A stretch of DNA of 64,000 nt from Flavobacterium sp. KJJ (GCF_000708595.2 NZ_JARP01000005.1:1-64000); one strand, 5' to 3'; positions 8,633-18,340 are shown, numbered from the stretch's first letter. Translations and numbers: made by a program. The notes: generated from the sequence alone by a model not told the origin.

Positions 8633-9673
8633 TTGAGCTTAAAAAAAATTATCACGATAACTGCCGTAGCCGTAATTTCAGTTTTAATGATTTATGGATT
8701 TATTTTAATCAGCAGAATTTTTAGTGCCAACACTAAATTTGAGGAAAAAGAATTATACGTCTATGTTCCGACTGGAGCAAATTATACAGATGTAAAAAAA
8801 ATATTAGAGCCTTACATTAAAAATTTCGAAAACTTCGAAATGGTAGCAAGCAAAAGAAGTTATCCAGATAATGTAAAATCAGGTCGTTTTTTACTTAAAA
8901 AAGATATGAATAACATCGATTTGGTGCGTGCAATGCGTTCTAATGTTCCTGTAAAGTTGGCTTTTAACAATCAAGAGCGTCTAGAAAATTTTGCTGGGAG
9001 AGTAGGTTCTGAAATCGAAGCAGACAGTTTGTCTTTAATGAAAGCAATAAAAGATTCGACTTTTATGGCAGCAAACGGCTTTAATGAAGACAATGTATTT
9101 GCGATGTTTATTCCAAATACTTATGAAATTTATTGGAATACGTCTGCAGAGAAATTCCGTGATAAAATGATCAAAGAATACCATAATTTTTGGACTGCTG
9201 AAAGAATCGAAAAAGCTAAAAAACAAGGCTTAACACCAGTTCAGGCAACTATTTTGGCTTCAATAGTTCATAAAGAATCAGTTAAAAAAGATGAAAGACC
9301 TAGAATTGCTGGAGTTTATTTAAACCGTTTGCGTTTAGCAATGCCTTTGCAAGCTGATCCGACAGTAATTTATGCTCTAAAATTAAGAGACAATAATTTT
9401 GATCAGGTTATCAAAAGAGTATTTTATAATGATTTGGTTATGAAATCTCCTTACAATACTTATGTAAATATCGGACTTCCTCCGGGACCAATTGCAATGC
9501 CAGATATTACAGCTCTTGATGCAGTTTTAAATCCTGAAAAAAACGATTACATTTATTTTTGCGCAAGCGTAGAACGTTTTGGGTATCATGAATTTGCATC
9601 AACTTATGAGCAGCATACAATTAATGCAAAAAAATATTCAGACTGGATTGCTAGTCAAGGCGTAACAAGATAG
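8633..9673 (+). CDS. mltG: Endolytic murein transglycosylase MltG
   Basis: This inner-membrane enzyme cleaves nascent glycan strands and is thought to set their length. It has one N-terminal membrane helix (about residues 5-28), a LysM-like subdomain, then the YceG catalytic domain. The signature ASIVHKESVKKDERPRIAGV (catalytic glutamate in HKES) is near residues 210-229, followed by LQADPTVIYAL and YNTYVNIGLPPGPI. The start is TTG at 8633 (TTG AGC TTA AAA AAA), 10 bases after the preceding stop; no ATG lies nearby. Length (346 aa) is typical. Confidence 0.95.
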   Translation: MSLKKIITITAVAVISVLMIYGFILISRIFSANTKFEEKELYVYVPTGANYTDVKKILEPYIKNFENFEMVASKRSYPDNVKSGRFLLKKDMNNIDLVRAMRSNVPVKLAFNNQERLENFAGRVGSEIEADSLSLMKAIKDSTFMAANGFNEDNVFAMFIPNTYEIYWNTSAEKFRDKMIKEYHNFWTAERIEKAKKQGLTPVQATILASIVHKESVKKDERPRIAGVYLNRLRLAMPLQADPTVIYALKLRDNNFDQVIKRVFYNDLVMKSPYNTYVNIGLPPGPIAMPDITALDAVLNPEKNDYIYFCASVERFGYHEFASTYEQHTINAKKYSDWIASQGVTR

Positions 9674-9675
9674 TT

Positions 9676-10596
9676 TTGAATTTTAAACATTTCCTTCTCT
9701 TATCGGCATTATTTTTTTTGAGTTTTCATTCTTTGAAAGCACAAAGCAAATTCGAATTTTTTTTAACTCCCTCCGATACTTTAAATAAAAAAAGACAAAA
9801 TACCGTTATAGTAACTGAGGCTGCTCTGGCTTCGGTTACCTTAATTGGTTTGAATCAGCTTTGGTATGCTGATTATCCGCAGTCTAATTTTCATTTTATA
9901 AATGATAATAACGAATGGCTTCAGATGGATAAAGTAGGGCATATGTATTCTGCTTATCATTTAGGAAGATTTGGTGCTGAAATGTTAAATTGGAGCGGTG
10001 CAAGTCAAAAAAATCAACTTATTTACGGTGCCGGATTAGGATTTGCATTTTTAACTGCTGTTGAAGTTTTAGATGGATATTCATCAGAATGGGGAGCTTC
10101 TTCTGGAGATTTAATTGCAAATGCAACAGGAACAGCCTTATACGTTTCTCAAGAATTACTTTGGAAAGAACAGCGAATTACTCCTAAATTTTCTTTTCAC
10201 ACTACAAAATATGCAAATCTACGTCCTGAAGTTTTAGGAAGTTCATTAAATGAACAGCTTTTAAAAGATTATAACGGACAAACTTATTGGCTTTCTGTCA
10301 ACCTTTATTCTTTTGCAAAAGAAAGCAAAATTCCGAAGTGGTTAAATATTGCTTTTGGATATGGGGCTGATGGAATGTTAACAGGAAATTTACAAAATGA
10401 TAATCCAGTTTCTGTTCAAAACCCAGAAAGATTTCGTCAGATTTATCTTAGTTTTGATGTGAATTTGACGAAAATTGAAACAAAATCGCATTTTTTGAAA
10501 ACTATTTTTTCTGTTTTTAACACCTTAAAAATTCCTGCTCCAACTCTCGAATATAGCGCCAATAAAGGGCTTAAAGCACATGCGTTCTATTTCTAA
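9676..10596 (+). CDS. DUF2279 (YfiM-like) envelope protein
   Basis: This 306-aa protein begins with a signal peptide (FLLLSALFFLSFHSLKAQ). Its middle (about residues 50-165) has the DUF2279/YfiM pattern: a membrane-like segment, MDKVGHMYSAYHLGR, then FLTAVEVLDGYSSEWGASSGDLIANATG. The C-terminal third is rich in alternating hydrophobic strands. The function is unknown. It begins with TTG at 9676, two bases after the mltG stop, which implies translational coupling and hints at a role in the cell envelope. No enzyme motif is visible. Confidence 0.75.
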   Translation: MNFKHFLLLSALFFLSFHSLKAQSKFEFFLTPSDTLNKKRQNTVIVTEAALASVTLIGLNQLWYADYPQSNFHFINDNNEWLQMDKVGHMYSAYHLGRFGAEMLNWSGASQKNQLIYGAGLGFAFLTAVEVLDGYSSEWGASSGDLIANATGTALYVSQELLWKEQRITPKFSFHTTKYANLRPEVLGSSLNEQLLKDYNGQTYWLSVNLYSFAKESKIPKWLNIAFGYGADGMLTGNLQNDNPVSVQNPERFRQIYLSFDVNLTKIETKSHFLKTIFSVFNTLKIPAPTLEYSANKGLKAHAFYF

Positions 10597-10638
10597 AAAC
10601 GCTTAACTATTTGATTTTCAGTATTATTTTGTTTTTCT

Positions 10639-10646
10639 TATCTTTG
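10639..10646 (+). promoter_or_regulatory. Candidate -7 box for the lysozyme-like gene
   Basis: TATCTTTG matches TAnnTTTG, with a TTG at 10611-10613 (25-base spacing, slightly long). It lies 49 bases before the next start codon, so this gene may have its own promoter. Confidence 0.5.
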
Positions 10647-10695
10647 CACCGTAGAAATTTCAAAGAGGTGACAGTGATTTGAAGAAAAACAATTT

Positions 10696-11343
10696 ATGAT
10701 AAAGAAGTGGTATTTTTATGCGAGTTTGATCGTTATTATTACATTTTTGAGTTTGGGTTTTAAACCCTTTAATCTGGAAACCAAACCGTGGTTTCTCACA
10801 GAAAAAACAGATGGAGCCGAATACTTATTTCCATCGCAACAAGAGGATGATTATCCTATTTTAAACAATTTAAACATCCCATTTACAGGAAAGCATCTTA
10901 TAGGTTTTAAAGAAGCCGTTGCTTTCAAAGAATCTCAAGGAAAATACCGATTGGTAAATTCATTGGGTTACATGGGGAAATACCAATTTGGTTCTCAAGC
11001 CTTACGATCTATTGGTGTTCGAAATGGTAAAGCTTTTCTAAAAGATCCTGCTTTACAAGAAAAAGCTTTTATTGCGTTATTGTCCAAAAACAAATGGATT
11101 TTACGTAATGAAATCGAAAGGTACGAAGGAAAAATCATTAGCGGTGTCGAAATCACCGAATCTGGTATTTTAGCAGCAGCACATCTTGGAGGCGCTGGTT
11201 CAGTAAAAAACTTCTTTAAAAATAAGGGGAGTAGACGTTTTAGAGATGCCTATGGTACTTCATTAAGAAGTTATATGAAAGCCTTTGGAGGTTATGATCT
11301 TTCTCACATTGAAGCAGATAGTAATGCAACAATAAATGATTAA
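10696..11343 (+). CDS. Lysozyme-like (SLT-type) peptidoglycan hydrolase
   Basis: This 215-aa protein has an N-terminal membrane or signal segment (residues 7-23), a short linker, then a lysozyme-fold domain. AVAFKESQGKYRLVNSLGY carries the likely catalytic glutamate (KES), and MGKYQFGSQALRSIGV and GILAAAHLGGAGSVKNFF follow as in soluble lytic transglycosylases. Flavobacterial relatives are often called LysM peptidoglycan-binding proteins, but I see no LysM repeat here. It follows mltG and the DUF2279 gene and ends at a clear terminator, so it closes the cell-wall run. Confidence 0.75.
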   Translation: MIKKWYFYASLIVIITFLSLGFKPFNLETKPWFLTEKTDGAEYLFPSQQEDDYPILNNLNIPFTGKHLIGFKEAVAFKESQGKYRLVNSLGYMGKYQFGSQALRSIGVRNGKAFLKDPALQEKAFIALLSKNKWILRNEIERYEGKIISGVEITESGILAAAHLGGAGSVKNFFKNKGSRRFRDAYGTSLRSYMKAFGGYDLSHIEADSNATIND

Positions 11344-11360
11344 GAATTAAAGCAAAATAA

Positions 11361-11387
11361 AAAATCCCGAATTATCGGGATTTTTTT
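11361..11387. terminator. Bidirectional terminator
   Basis: The stem AAAATCCCGA / TCGGGATTTT with a 4-base loop and a T run sits between the convergent lysozyme-like gene and mutB. Confidence 0.9.
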
Positions 11388-11394
11388 ATGGCAA

Positions 11395-13530
11395 TTAGTC
11401 AATTAAAATTTCTAGAATTTTTATCGCTGCTTCACTGATTTTAGTTCCTGGCCCAAAAACAGCAACAGCACCTGCATCAAATAAAAATTGGTAATCTTGC
11501 GCCGGAATGACACCGCCGACAATTACCATAATGTCTTCGCGTCCGTGTTTTTTTAGTTCTTCTATTACTTGCGGAACTAATGTTTTATGCCCAGCAGCTA
11601 ATGAGGAAACACCTAAAATATGTACATCGTTTTCGACGGCTTGTTTAGCAGCTTCGGCAGGAGTTTGAAAGAGAGGTCCTATATCTACATCAAAACCTAC
11701 ATCTGCATAGCCTGTTGCGACTACTTTTGCACCTCTGTCATGCCCATCTTGTCCCATTTTGGCAATCATAATTCTAGGACGTCTTCCTTCTTGTTTTGCA
11801 AAAGCATTCGCTAATTGTTTTGCCTTTTCAAAATTCTCGTCATTTTTTATTGCTGCACTATACACACCGCTAAAGGATTTAATTTGTGCTTTATACCTGC
11901 CAAAAACACTTTCTAAAGCATCGCTGATTTCACCCAAAGTGGCTCTGTCTCGAGCGGCTTCAGTAGCAATCTCTAATAAGTTACCTTGACCAGTTTTTGC
12001 ACAAAGAATTAATTTTTCTAGTGATCGATTTACTTTTTCAGTATCTCTTTTTGCTTTTATTTCTTCAAGTCGCTCAATTTGCTGTTTTCGAACCATTTGA
12101 TTGTCTACATCCAAAATATGCAAAGGATCTTCTTTTTCTAATCTAAATTGATTAACACCAACAATAATATCTTGTCCGCTGTCTATTCTCGCTTGTTTTC
12201 TAGCGGCAGCTTCTTCTATTCTAAGTTTTGGAATTCCGGCCTCGATGGCTTTTGTCATCCCGCCAAGTTCTTCTACTTCTTCAATTAGTTTCCAAGTATT
12301 TTCTAGTATCTCATTCGTCAGACTTTCAACATAATAGCTTCCGGCCCAAGGATCGACAGTTTTGGTTATTTTCGTTTCTTCTTGTAAAAATATTTGTGTA
12401 TTACGTGCAATTCTGGCTGAAAAATCGGTTGGCAGAGCAATCGCTTCATCAAGTGCGTTGGTATGTAAGGATTGTGTTCCGCCAAAAGCAGCCGCCGTTG
12501 CTTCAATACAAGTTCTGGCCACATTATTAAACGGATCTTGTTCTGTTAAACTCCATCCACTGGTTTGGCAATGTGTTCTTAAAGCCAAAGATTTATCGCT
12601 TTTAGGATTAAATTGCTGTATTAATTTCGCCCAAATCATTCGGCCGGCCCTCATTTTTGCAATTTCCATAAAATGATTCATTCCGATTGCCCAAAAGAAA
12701 GACAATCTTGGTGCAAATTCATCAATGGTCATTCCAGTTGAAAGTCCAGTTCTAATGTATTCTAAGCCATCTGCTAAAGTATAAGCCAATTCGATATCGG
12801 CTGTAGCTCCTGCTTCCTGCATGTGATATCCTGAAATAGAGATAGAATTGAACTTAGGCATTTTTTTGCTTGTAAATTCAAATATATCAGCGATAATTTT
12901 CATTGACGGAGTTGGCGGGTAAATATATGTATTACGCACCATAAACTCTTTCAAAATATCATTCTGAATTGTTCCAGATAATTTTTCGATTGCAACGCCT
13001 TGTTCTTCAGCTGCAACAATATAAAATGCCATAATGGGCAAAACAGCACCATTCATCGTCATCGAAACTGACATTTCATCTAACGGAATTTGGTCAAAAA
13101 GCACTTTCATATCTTCAACCGAATCTATAGCAACTCCTGCTTTTCCAACATCGCCAACTACTCTCTCATGATCTGAATCGTAACCGCGATGGGTAGGTAA
13201 ATCAAAAGCTATTGAAAGGCCTTTTTGGCCTGCAGCCAGATTTCTTCTGTAAAAAGCATTACTTTCTTCTGCTGTAGAAAATCCGGCATACTGGCGAATT
13301 GTCCAAGGTCTTCTTACATACATTGTTGCATAGGGTCCACGTAAATTTGGCGCAAATCCAGCTCCAAAATCTAAAAACTCTAAATCTTCGATATCTTTCT
13401 CAGAATACTTTTTTTTAAGTTCGATTCCTTCGGCAGTTGTAAAATTATCTGTCAAAGTGTCAAAATTTTGACTTTCGATTTTTGACTTTTGACTTTGAAG
13501 ATTGATATGTTTAAGGTCTTTTCTTATCAT
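11395..13530 (-). CDS. mutB: Methylmalonyl-CoA mutase large (catalytic) subunit
   Basis: This B12-dependent enzyme interconverts (R)-methylmalonyl-CoA and succinyl-CoA in propionate and odd-chain metabolism. The (beta/alpha)8 substrate domain includes [18 protein letters not shown] and [13 protein letters not shown]. The C-terminal cobalamin domain has the DxHxxG motif in GQDGHDRG (codons near 11738-11755), followed by [12 protein letters not shown]. An ATG at 13530 ([11 protein letters not shown]) fits the family start. A TTG at 13581 would overlap the mutA stop by 8 bases and add 17 residues. Codons at 13449-13500 ([17 protein letters not shown]) are built of the repeated word AAAGTCAA and look like an in-frame copy of the intergenic repeats. 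Confidence 0.95.
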   Translation of the reverse strand: MIRKDLKHINLQSQKSKIESQNFDTLTDNFTTAEGIELKKKYSEKDIEDLEFLDFGAGFAPNLRGPYATMYVRRPWTIRQYAGFSTAEESNAFYRRNLAAGQKGLSIAFDLPTHRGYDSDHERVVGDVGKAGVAIDSVEDMKVLFDQIPLDEMSVSMTMNGAVLPIMAFYIVAAEEQGVAIEKLSGTIQNDILKEFMVRNTYIYPPTPSMKIIADIFEFTSKKMPKFNSISISGYHMQEAGATADIELAYTLADGLEYIRTGLSTGMTIDEFAPRLSFFWAIGMNHFMEIAKMRAGRMIWAKLIQQFNPKSDKSLALRTHCQTSGWSLTEQDPFNNVARTCIEATAAAFGGTQSLHTNALDEAIALPTDFSARIARNTQIFLQEETKITKTVDPWAGSYYVESLTNEILENTWKLIEEVEELGGMTKAIEAGIPKLRIEEAAARKQARIDSGQDIIVGVNQFRLEKEDPLHILDVDNQMVRKQQIERLEEIKAKRDTEKVNRSLEKLILCAKTGQGNLLEIATEAARDRATLGEISDALESVFGRYKAQIKSFSGVYSAAIKNDENFEKAKQLANAFAKQEGRRPRIMIAKMGQDGHDRGAKVVATGYADVGFDVDIGPLFQTPAEAAKQAVENDVHILGVSSLAAGHKTLVPQVIEELKKHGREDIMVIVGGVIPAQDYQFLFDAGAVAVFGPGTKISEAAIKILEILID
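13449..13500 (-). repeat. Repeat-like dyad inside mutB coding sequence
   Basis: On the minus strand the word AAAGTCAA recurs with short spacing, followed by its partial reverse complement TTTTGAC and ACTTTGAC. The perfect core CAAAATTTTG is at 13461-13470. It matches the style of the intergenic dyads (repeated 7-8 base words, imperfect inversion) but stays in frame, giving a Gln/Ser/Lys-rich linker before the mutase fold. Confidence 0.6.
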
Positions 13531-13573
13531 TGAGACACTTTGTTTTGTGGTTTTATTAATTACTTTTTTAAGA

Positions 13574-14938
13574 TTATTCAAGTTCTAATCGTTCTTGCTC
13601 CAGTTTTTCAGCTAATCTTTTTTCTATAATTGGTGTAATTAATGTTTTTCTCGGATTTATTTTTACAAATGGAAACAGCTCTAAATCGTGTTTCATTTTG
13701 TCTTCTTTGTTTGGGTATTTATTTGTACCCAATAAGACTTCTTTTTTAGAATCAAATAATTCTTGTTCTTTAGAAGCGCTTTCTTGAATCTTCTTCTTGA
13801 TTGTCCCGTCGTTTAAAAGTTTTAAAAATCCTCCATTGGCTTCAATATCTTTAAATAAAGCTAAACTTTTTTCAGCCAATTGCATGGTTAGACTTTCAAT
13901 GTAATAACTTCCATCAGCAGGATTATCAACTTTATCAAAATAACTTTCGTGTTTTAAAACCAATAACTGATTTCGTGCAATCCGGTCGCCAAATTCATTG
14001 TCTTTATGATAAAGCGAATCGTAAGGCAAATTAGCTACTGCATCAGCACCGCCCAAAATTGCCGACATGCATTCTGTTGTTGTTCGAAGCATATTGACAT
14101 TATAATCGTAAATCGTTTTGTTTCGTTTAGTTGGAGTTACCAATAAATGACAATCGATCTCGGCATTATATTCGGTTGCAATTAATTTGAAAAGCATTCG
14201 CAATGCGCGAAGTTTAGCAATTTCAAAAAAGTAATTTGTTCCTACAGAAACTTGAAAAACAATTGGTTTGGTAATAGCTGGTAAACGGTTTAGATATTCA
14301 TTGGCATGCGCTAAACTATAAGCAATTTGCTGTGTAATATTTGCTCCAGCATTTTGATACAATCCTAAATCAATGCTTAAGAGTGAAATGTTTGTTGTGG
14401 CTTTTGAAATTTTTTCAAGTGTTTCAAAATTATTTTTATCGGAGGTTGCAAGCCAATTCCCTTCTCTCGCAAAGTAGCCAATTGGGTCGATGTTACAGTA
14501 AAAGGTTGCTTTTTTTTGAATCGAAATCGTGTCTAATAGTTTTACGAAATCGATTGAAATAAAATTCAAATTAAAGTAAACAGTTCTGTTTTCTAAAGGA
14601 AGGTTTTCTAATAATTTTTGAATGTCAAGTTTTTCGTTTTGAATCGTAAAACGTAAACTTTCAGCTCCTCTTTCAATAGCATTAATAGCTCTTTGAATCG
14701 ATTTCTCGACATCATAAACAAAGATGTTTTGGCAGATTTTAAAGTTTGAAACATTTGTTTTTACCGGAGCGGCAGTCGAAAATTCATCTCTATGGTAAAA
14801 AGGTTTAACCTGAATATCTTCTGGAGAATTCCAAATAACAGTTTGGTTGTATTCGGCTCCATCTAATTCAAACTGAATTTTTTGTTTCCATTGTTTGGAT
14901 GAAATCGGATTAAAATCGTCGAATAGGGTAGTGGCCAT
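13574..14938 (-). CDS. mutA: Methylmalonyl-CoA mutase small (structural) subunit
   Basis: This is the non-catalytic partner of MutB in the heterodimer. It shares the TIM-barrel fold but has lost the cobalamin-binding signature. Recognisable pieces are [20 protein letters not shown] at the N-terminus, [14 protein letters not shown] and [19 protein letters not shown]. About 454 aa from the ATG at 14938 (MATTLFDDF). A further-upstream start at 14986 would run into the divIC gene and is rejected. It ends in TAA just where a possible TTG start of mutB begins. The order divIC, mutA, mutB on one strand with small gaps suggests cotranscription. Confidence 0.93.
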   Translation of the reverse strand: MATTLFDDFNPISSKQWKQKIQFELDGAEYNQTVIWNSPEDIQVKPFYHRDEFSTAAPVKTNVSNFKICQNIFVYDVEKSIQRAINAIERGAESLRFTIQNEKLDIQKLLENLPLENRTVYFNLNFISIDFVKLLDTISIQKKATFYCNIDPIGYFAREGNWLATSDKNNFETLEKISKATTNISLLSIDLGLYQNAGANITQQIAYSLAHANEYLNRLPAITKPIVFQVSVGTNYFFEIAKLRALRMLFKLIATEYNAEIDCHLLVTPTKRNKTIYDYNVNMLRTTTECMSAILGGADAVANLPYDSLYHKDNEFGDRIARNQLLVLKHESYFDKVDNPADGSYYIESLTMQLAEKSLALFKDIEANGGFLKLLNDGTIKKKIQESASKEQELFDSKKEVLLGTNKYPNKEDKMKHDLELFPFVKINPRKTLITPIIEKRLAEKLEQERLELE

Positions 14939-14954
14939 TTGGTGTTTTTTCTGA

Positions 14955-15281
14955 TTATTCTTTTTCTTGAATCGTATCTCCTTCAAATTGAATGATATAA
15001 ATATCTTCGCTGTCTTTTTTCATAAAGTACTTTTCGCGAGCATATTTTTCTATTTGTTCAGGATTTTTAAGCTGTTTGATCTGTTCCTGATCTTTTTTTA
15101 TTTCTTCTTGATAATATTTTTTATTGTCTTGAAGTTCATTGATTTGACCATCTAAAAAGCGATGGTCAAAATAAGAGTAATTGTCTAAAAATAGCATCCA
15201 AACTACAAAAAATAGTAAAACCCAAACATATTTGTTGCTTAGGAGTTTGAACCATTTTTTGTCTTTATATGGATTTTTCAT
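14955..15281 (-). CDS. Septum formation initiator, DivIC/FtsB-like
   Basis: This is a 108-aa bitopic membrane protein: a short basic cytoplasmic head, one membrane helix (about residues 16-34, VWVLLFFVVWMLFLDNYS), then a coiled coil (about 45-80, INELQDNKKYYQEEIKKDQ) and the conserved LKNPEQIEKYAREKYFMKK end. Such proteins join the FtsL/FtsQ-type complex and activate septal wall synthesis. It sits 16 bases upstream of mutA, an unrelated gene, and after udk, so the operon mixes functions. Confidence 0.85.
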   Translation of the reverse strand: MKNPYKDKKWFKLLSNKYVWVLLFFVVWMLFLDNYSYFDHRFLDGQINELQDNKKYYQEEIKKDQEQIKQLKNPEQIEKYAREKYFMKKDSEDIYIIQFEGDTIQEKE

Positions 15282-15320
15282 TTCAGTTTGTTTAACAATT
15301 ACGTTTTAAGATTTAAATCG

Positions 15321-15356
15321 GAGCTATCGAGATAAGAATCAGGATAGCTCTTTTTT
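15321..15356 (+). terminator. Hairpin with T run on the plus strand
   Basis: GAGCTATC / GATAGCTC (14-base loop) is followed by TTTTTT on the plus strand only. Both flanking genes are on the minus strand, so this orientation would stop antisense transcription rather than udk mRNA. Confidence 0.4.
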
Positions 15357-15379
15357 ATGGAATAAATTTACAATAAAAA

Positions 15380-15988
15380 TTATGAAATTCGCTGATTAAT
15401 TACAGCACGAACCACATCAATAGCTACAGTGTTGTATTTATCATTTGGAATAATAATGTCAGCAAAAGCCTTTGATGGCTCTATAAACTGCTCGTGCATA
15501 GGTTTTAAGGTGTTTTGATAACGTGTCAAAACTTCATCGATATCACGTCCGCGTTCTGAGATATCACGTTTTAAACGGCGAATTAATCTTTCGTCAGAGT
15601 CTGCATGAACGTAAATTTTAATATCAAAAAGATCACGAAGTTCTGGATTTGTCAAAATTAAAATACCTTCAACAATCATTACTTTTCTTGGATGTGTTGA
15701 AACAGTATCATCAGTCCTATTATGTTGAATGAAAGAATAAACAGGCTGATCAATAGTTTCGCCTGCTTTTAGTGCTTTTAAATGCCTTTCTAATAATTCA
15801 AAATCAATAGCACGCGGATGATCAAAATTTATTAATGCTCTTTCGTCAAACGACAAATTATGGGTTTCTTTATAGTATGAATCCTGAGAAATCACCCCAA
15901 CTTCAGTGTCTGGCAATTCGTTCATGATTTGGTGTACTACTGTTGTTTTTCCACTTCCTGTTCCTCCTGCAATTCCAATAATGAGCAT
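15380..15988 (-). CDS. udk: Uridine kinase
   Basis: This enzyme phosphorylates uridine and cytidine with ATP or GTP in pyrimidine salvage. The P-loop GIAGGTGSGKTT occupies residues 5-16. SQDSYYKE, NFDHPRAIDFELL and the lid region RLIRRLKRDISERGRD follow, as in bacterial Udk. The 202-aa length is normal. It is the first gene of the minus-strand run into divIC and mutAB, separated from divIC by about 100 bases. Confidence 0.96.
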   Translation of the reverse strand: MLIIGIAGGTGSGKTTVVHQIMNELPDTEVGVISQDSYYKETHNLSFDERALINFDHPRAIDFELLERHLKALKAGETIDQPVYSFIQHNRTDDTVSTHPRKVMIVEGILILTNPELRDLFDIKIYVHADSDERLIRRLKRDISERGRDIDEVLTRYQNTLKPMHEQFIEPSKAFADIIIPNDKYNTVAIDVVRAVINQRIS

Positions 15989-16166
15989 ATGTTTTTTGTT
16001 TGATATTTGATTGGCAAAAATAATAATTTAAGTGAATTGAATAAACATATTAATGCATTTAACCATATAAGTAATGTAAGTAAATATAAGCAGCAAAATG
16101 TTTAACTAAAATAGTACTTAGCTGAAATTATATTGCTTATATGTTAAAATGATTATCATTAAAATA

Positions 16167-16203
16167 TAAAAAAAATCCCGACAGCATTGCTATCGGGATT
16201 TAG
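16167..16203 (-). terminator. Terminator of the SDR gene
   Basis: AAATCCCGA(C/T)AGC with its inverted partner and a long T run on the minus strand, about 50 bases past the stop of the following reductase gene. Confidence 0.85.
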
Positions 16204-16255
16204 TGCAATCAGTATAGTTTTAATAAAATATTCTGAATTTAGTAAGCACGTAAAA

Positions 16256-17137
16256 TTATTTATTCTTTTTTGCTTTAATCATCATTTCAAGCTGATCCCA
16301 AAGTTCTTCTGGAATGGCTTCTAATAAATTAAATTGGCCTGCGCCTTTTAACCATTCACCACCATCAATTGTGATAACATCCCCATTTACATAAGCAGAA
16401 AAATCAGAAACTAAATATGCTGCTAAATTGGCCAATTCTTGGTGATCACCTACACGTTTCAATGGTACTTTTTTGGCCATATCAAACTTTTCAGCAAGAT
16501 CGCCTGGCAATAATCTGTCCCAAGCGCCTTTTGTAGGGAACGGTCCCGGAGCAATTGCATTCGAACGAATTCCGTATTTTGCCCACTCTACAGCCAAACT
16601 TCTTGTCATGGCTAAAACTCCTGCTTTTGCAGTAGCACTAGGGACAACATAAGCTGAACCTGTCCAGGCATAAGTTGTTACAATATTTAAAATTGTTGCC
16701 GATGTTTGCTTCGTGTCAATCCAATGTTTTCCAAAAGCAAGCGTACAGTTTTTAGAACCTTTTAATACAATATCTATAACAGTATCAAATGCATTTGCAG
16801 ATAGACGTTCTGTTGGAGAAATAAAATTTCCGGCAGCGTTGTTCAAAAGAACATCAACTTTTCCGAAAGCTTTTAAAACTTCTTGAAGCATGTTTTCAAC
16901 TTCTTCATAATGACGAACATCACATTGAACTGGTAAACATTTTCCGCCAGTTTCACTTTCTAGTTCAGCTGCTGTAGTTTTAAGCTTTTCTAAATCTCTA
17001 GAAGTAATCGCCACCTGAGCTCCTAATTCTAAGAAATATTTAGTCATTGCTTTACCTAAACCACTTCCGCCACCTGTAACTACAATGACTTTTCCTTTTA
17101 AGGCGTCATCGCGCAACATTTTATCTGTATAGCTCAT
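16256..17137 (-). CDS. SDR oxidoreductase, 2,4-dienoyl-CoA reductase-like
   Basis: This is a 293-aa short-chain dehydrogenase. The NAD(P) motif TGGGSGLGKAM is at about residues 21-31, the NNAAGNF motif at about 97-103, and IAPGPFPTKGAW follows. At the position of the usual YxxxK pair it has S-A-T-A-K (VPSATAKAGV), so the catalytic tyrosine is replaced by serine while lysine is kept. That substitution, with the APGPFPTKG region, is characteristic of 2,4-dienoyl-CoA reductases that help degrade unsaturated fatty acids. The exact substrate is inferred. It is a single gene with its own terminator. Confidence 0.82.
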   Translation of the reverse strand: MSYTDKMLRDDALKGKVIVVTGGGSGLGKAMTKYFLELGAQVAITSRDLEKLKTTAAELESETGGKCLPVQCDVRHYEEVENMLQEVLKAFGKVDVLLNNAAGNFISPTERLSANAFDTVIDIVLKGSKNCTLAFGKHWIDTKQTSATILNIVTTYAWTGSAYVVPSATAKAGVLAMTRSLAVEWAKYGIRSNAIAPGPFPTKGAWDRLLPGDLAEKFDMAKKVPLKRVGDHQELANLAAYLVSDFSAYVNGDVITIDGGEWLKGAGQFNLLEAIPEELWDQLEMMIKAKKNK

Positions 17138-17212
17138 ATTTTTCTTTTTATTACAATATTAATTAAATAAATAGGATGCATGCATAATAATGTTATAAAT
17201 TTTTGATAAAAT

Positions 17213-18340
17213 TTATATATCGCATAATTTTTTTGCAGCCGATTCTAATGTGAAATTGTCTTTCGCAAAACAAAAGCGTATTAATTTTTGGTCTTTGTGA
17301 TCTGAGTAAAAAGTGGAAATAGGAATTGCAGCAACACCGTGATCTGTAATTAGTTTTTTACAGAAACTAACATCATCATCTTGAGAAACATTTGCATAAG
17401 AAGCGACTTGAAAATAAGTTCCTTCGCAAGGTTTCAACTCAAAACGGCTATTTTGAAGCAGTTTGCGAAAATAATCTCGTTTCTCTTGATAGAATTTTCC
17501 AAGAAGATTAACATCAACAACATCTAAATATTGACTAATAGCAACTTGGGAAATACTATTTACACTGAAAACCAAAAACTGATGTACTTTTTTAATTTCC
17601 TTCATTAGATATTCAGGAGCAACGGTATAACCAATTTTCCAGCCGGTAATATGAAATGATTTCCCAAAAGAAGAAACCATAATACAACGATTCAAAAGAA
17701 ATTCTTTGGTATGAGCAGAAATATGTTTTTCTTCAAAAGTAATATATTCATAAACCTCGTCAGATAAAACTAAAATATCAGGATACGTCGAAAGTATTTT
17801 TTCTAATTGAAGGAAATCAGTTTCCGTTAATATTTTTCCAGTCGGATTATGAGGGTTATTGATGATAATCATTTTGCTATTTGCAGAACAGGCTTTTTCG
17901 ATCGTTTCCCAATTTGGCGTATAATCATCATTTAAAGCCACTCGAACTGGTTTTGCATTACACAATAATACCGGAGATTCATAAGAATCATAACTAGGAT
18001 CTAAAATAATTACTTCGTCACCAGTTTTTACTAAAGCTAAAATTGAAGTAAAAATGCCTTGCGTTGCGCCGGCGGTAACCAAAAGTTCTAAATCAGGATT
18101 AATAGTTCTTTTGTAAGAACTCTGAATAAGCTTCGCAATCTGATTCATCAATGGCGGATAACCGGCCATTGGAGTATATTGGTGTACGTTTTCTTTCGAG
18201 ATTTTCGCCACAATGGATGTCAATCTTTCATCAACAGGAAAATTAGGAAATCCCTGCGAAAGATTAATTGCATTGTATTCGGCTGCCATTTTAGACATTA
18301 CCGTAAAAATGCTTGTGGTTATGTTTGGGAGTTTACTCAT
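17213..18340 (-). CDS. Methionine (class I/II) aminotransferase, YbdL-like
   Basis: This is a PLP-dependent transaminase of 375 aa. NLSQGFPNFPVDERL at the N-terminus is typical of the YbdL / kynurenine aminotransferase III group, which prefers methionine and aromatic amino acids. The PLP lysine lies in SSFGKSFHITGWKIGY, preceded by NNPHNPTG and LSDEVYEYI. The end of the next minus-strand upstream gene (the RsmI-like methylase) is 56 bases away, so the two may be cotranscribed. Substrate preference is inferred from family resemblance. Confidence 0.87.
   Translation of the reverse strand: MSKLPNITTSIFTVMSKMAAEYNAINLSQGFPNFPVDERLTSIVAKISKENVHQYTPMAGYPPLMNQIAKLIQSSYKRTINPDLELLVTAGATQGIFTSILALVKTGDEVIILDPSYDSYESPVLLCNAKPVRVALNDDYTPNWETIEKACSANSKMIIINNPHNPTGKILTETDFLQLEKILSTYPDILVLSDEVYEYITFEEKHISAHTKEFLLNRCIMVSSFGKSFHITGWKIGYTVAPEYLMKEIKKVHQFLVFSVNSISQVAISQYLDVVDVNLLGKFYQEKRDYFRKLLQNSRFELKPCEGTYFQVASYANVSQDDDVSFCKKLITDHGVAAIPISTFYSDHKDQKLIRFCFAKDNFTLESAAKKLCDI

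Noticed and set aside
11343..15000. B12 riboswitch for mutAB
   Set aside because: No long structured leader or B12-box-like sequence was seen before mutA or divIC; the genes are embedded in an operon led by udk.
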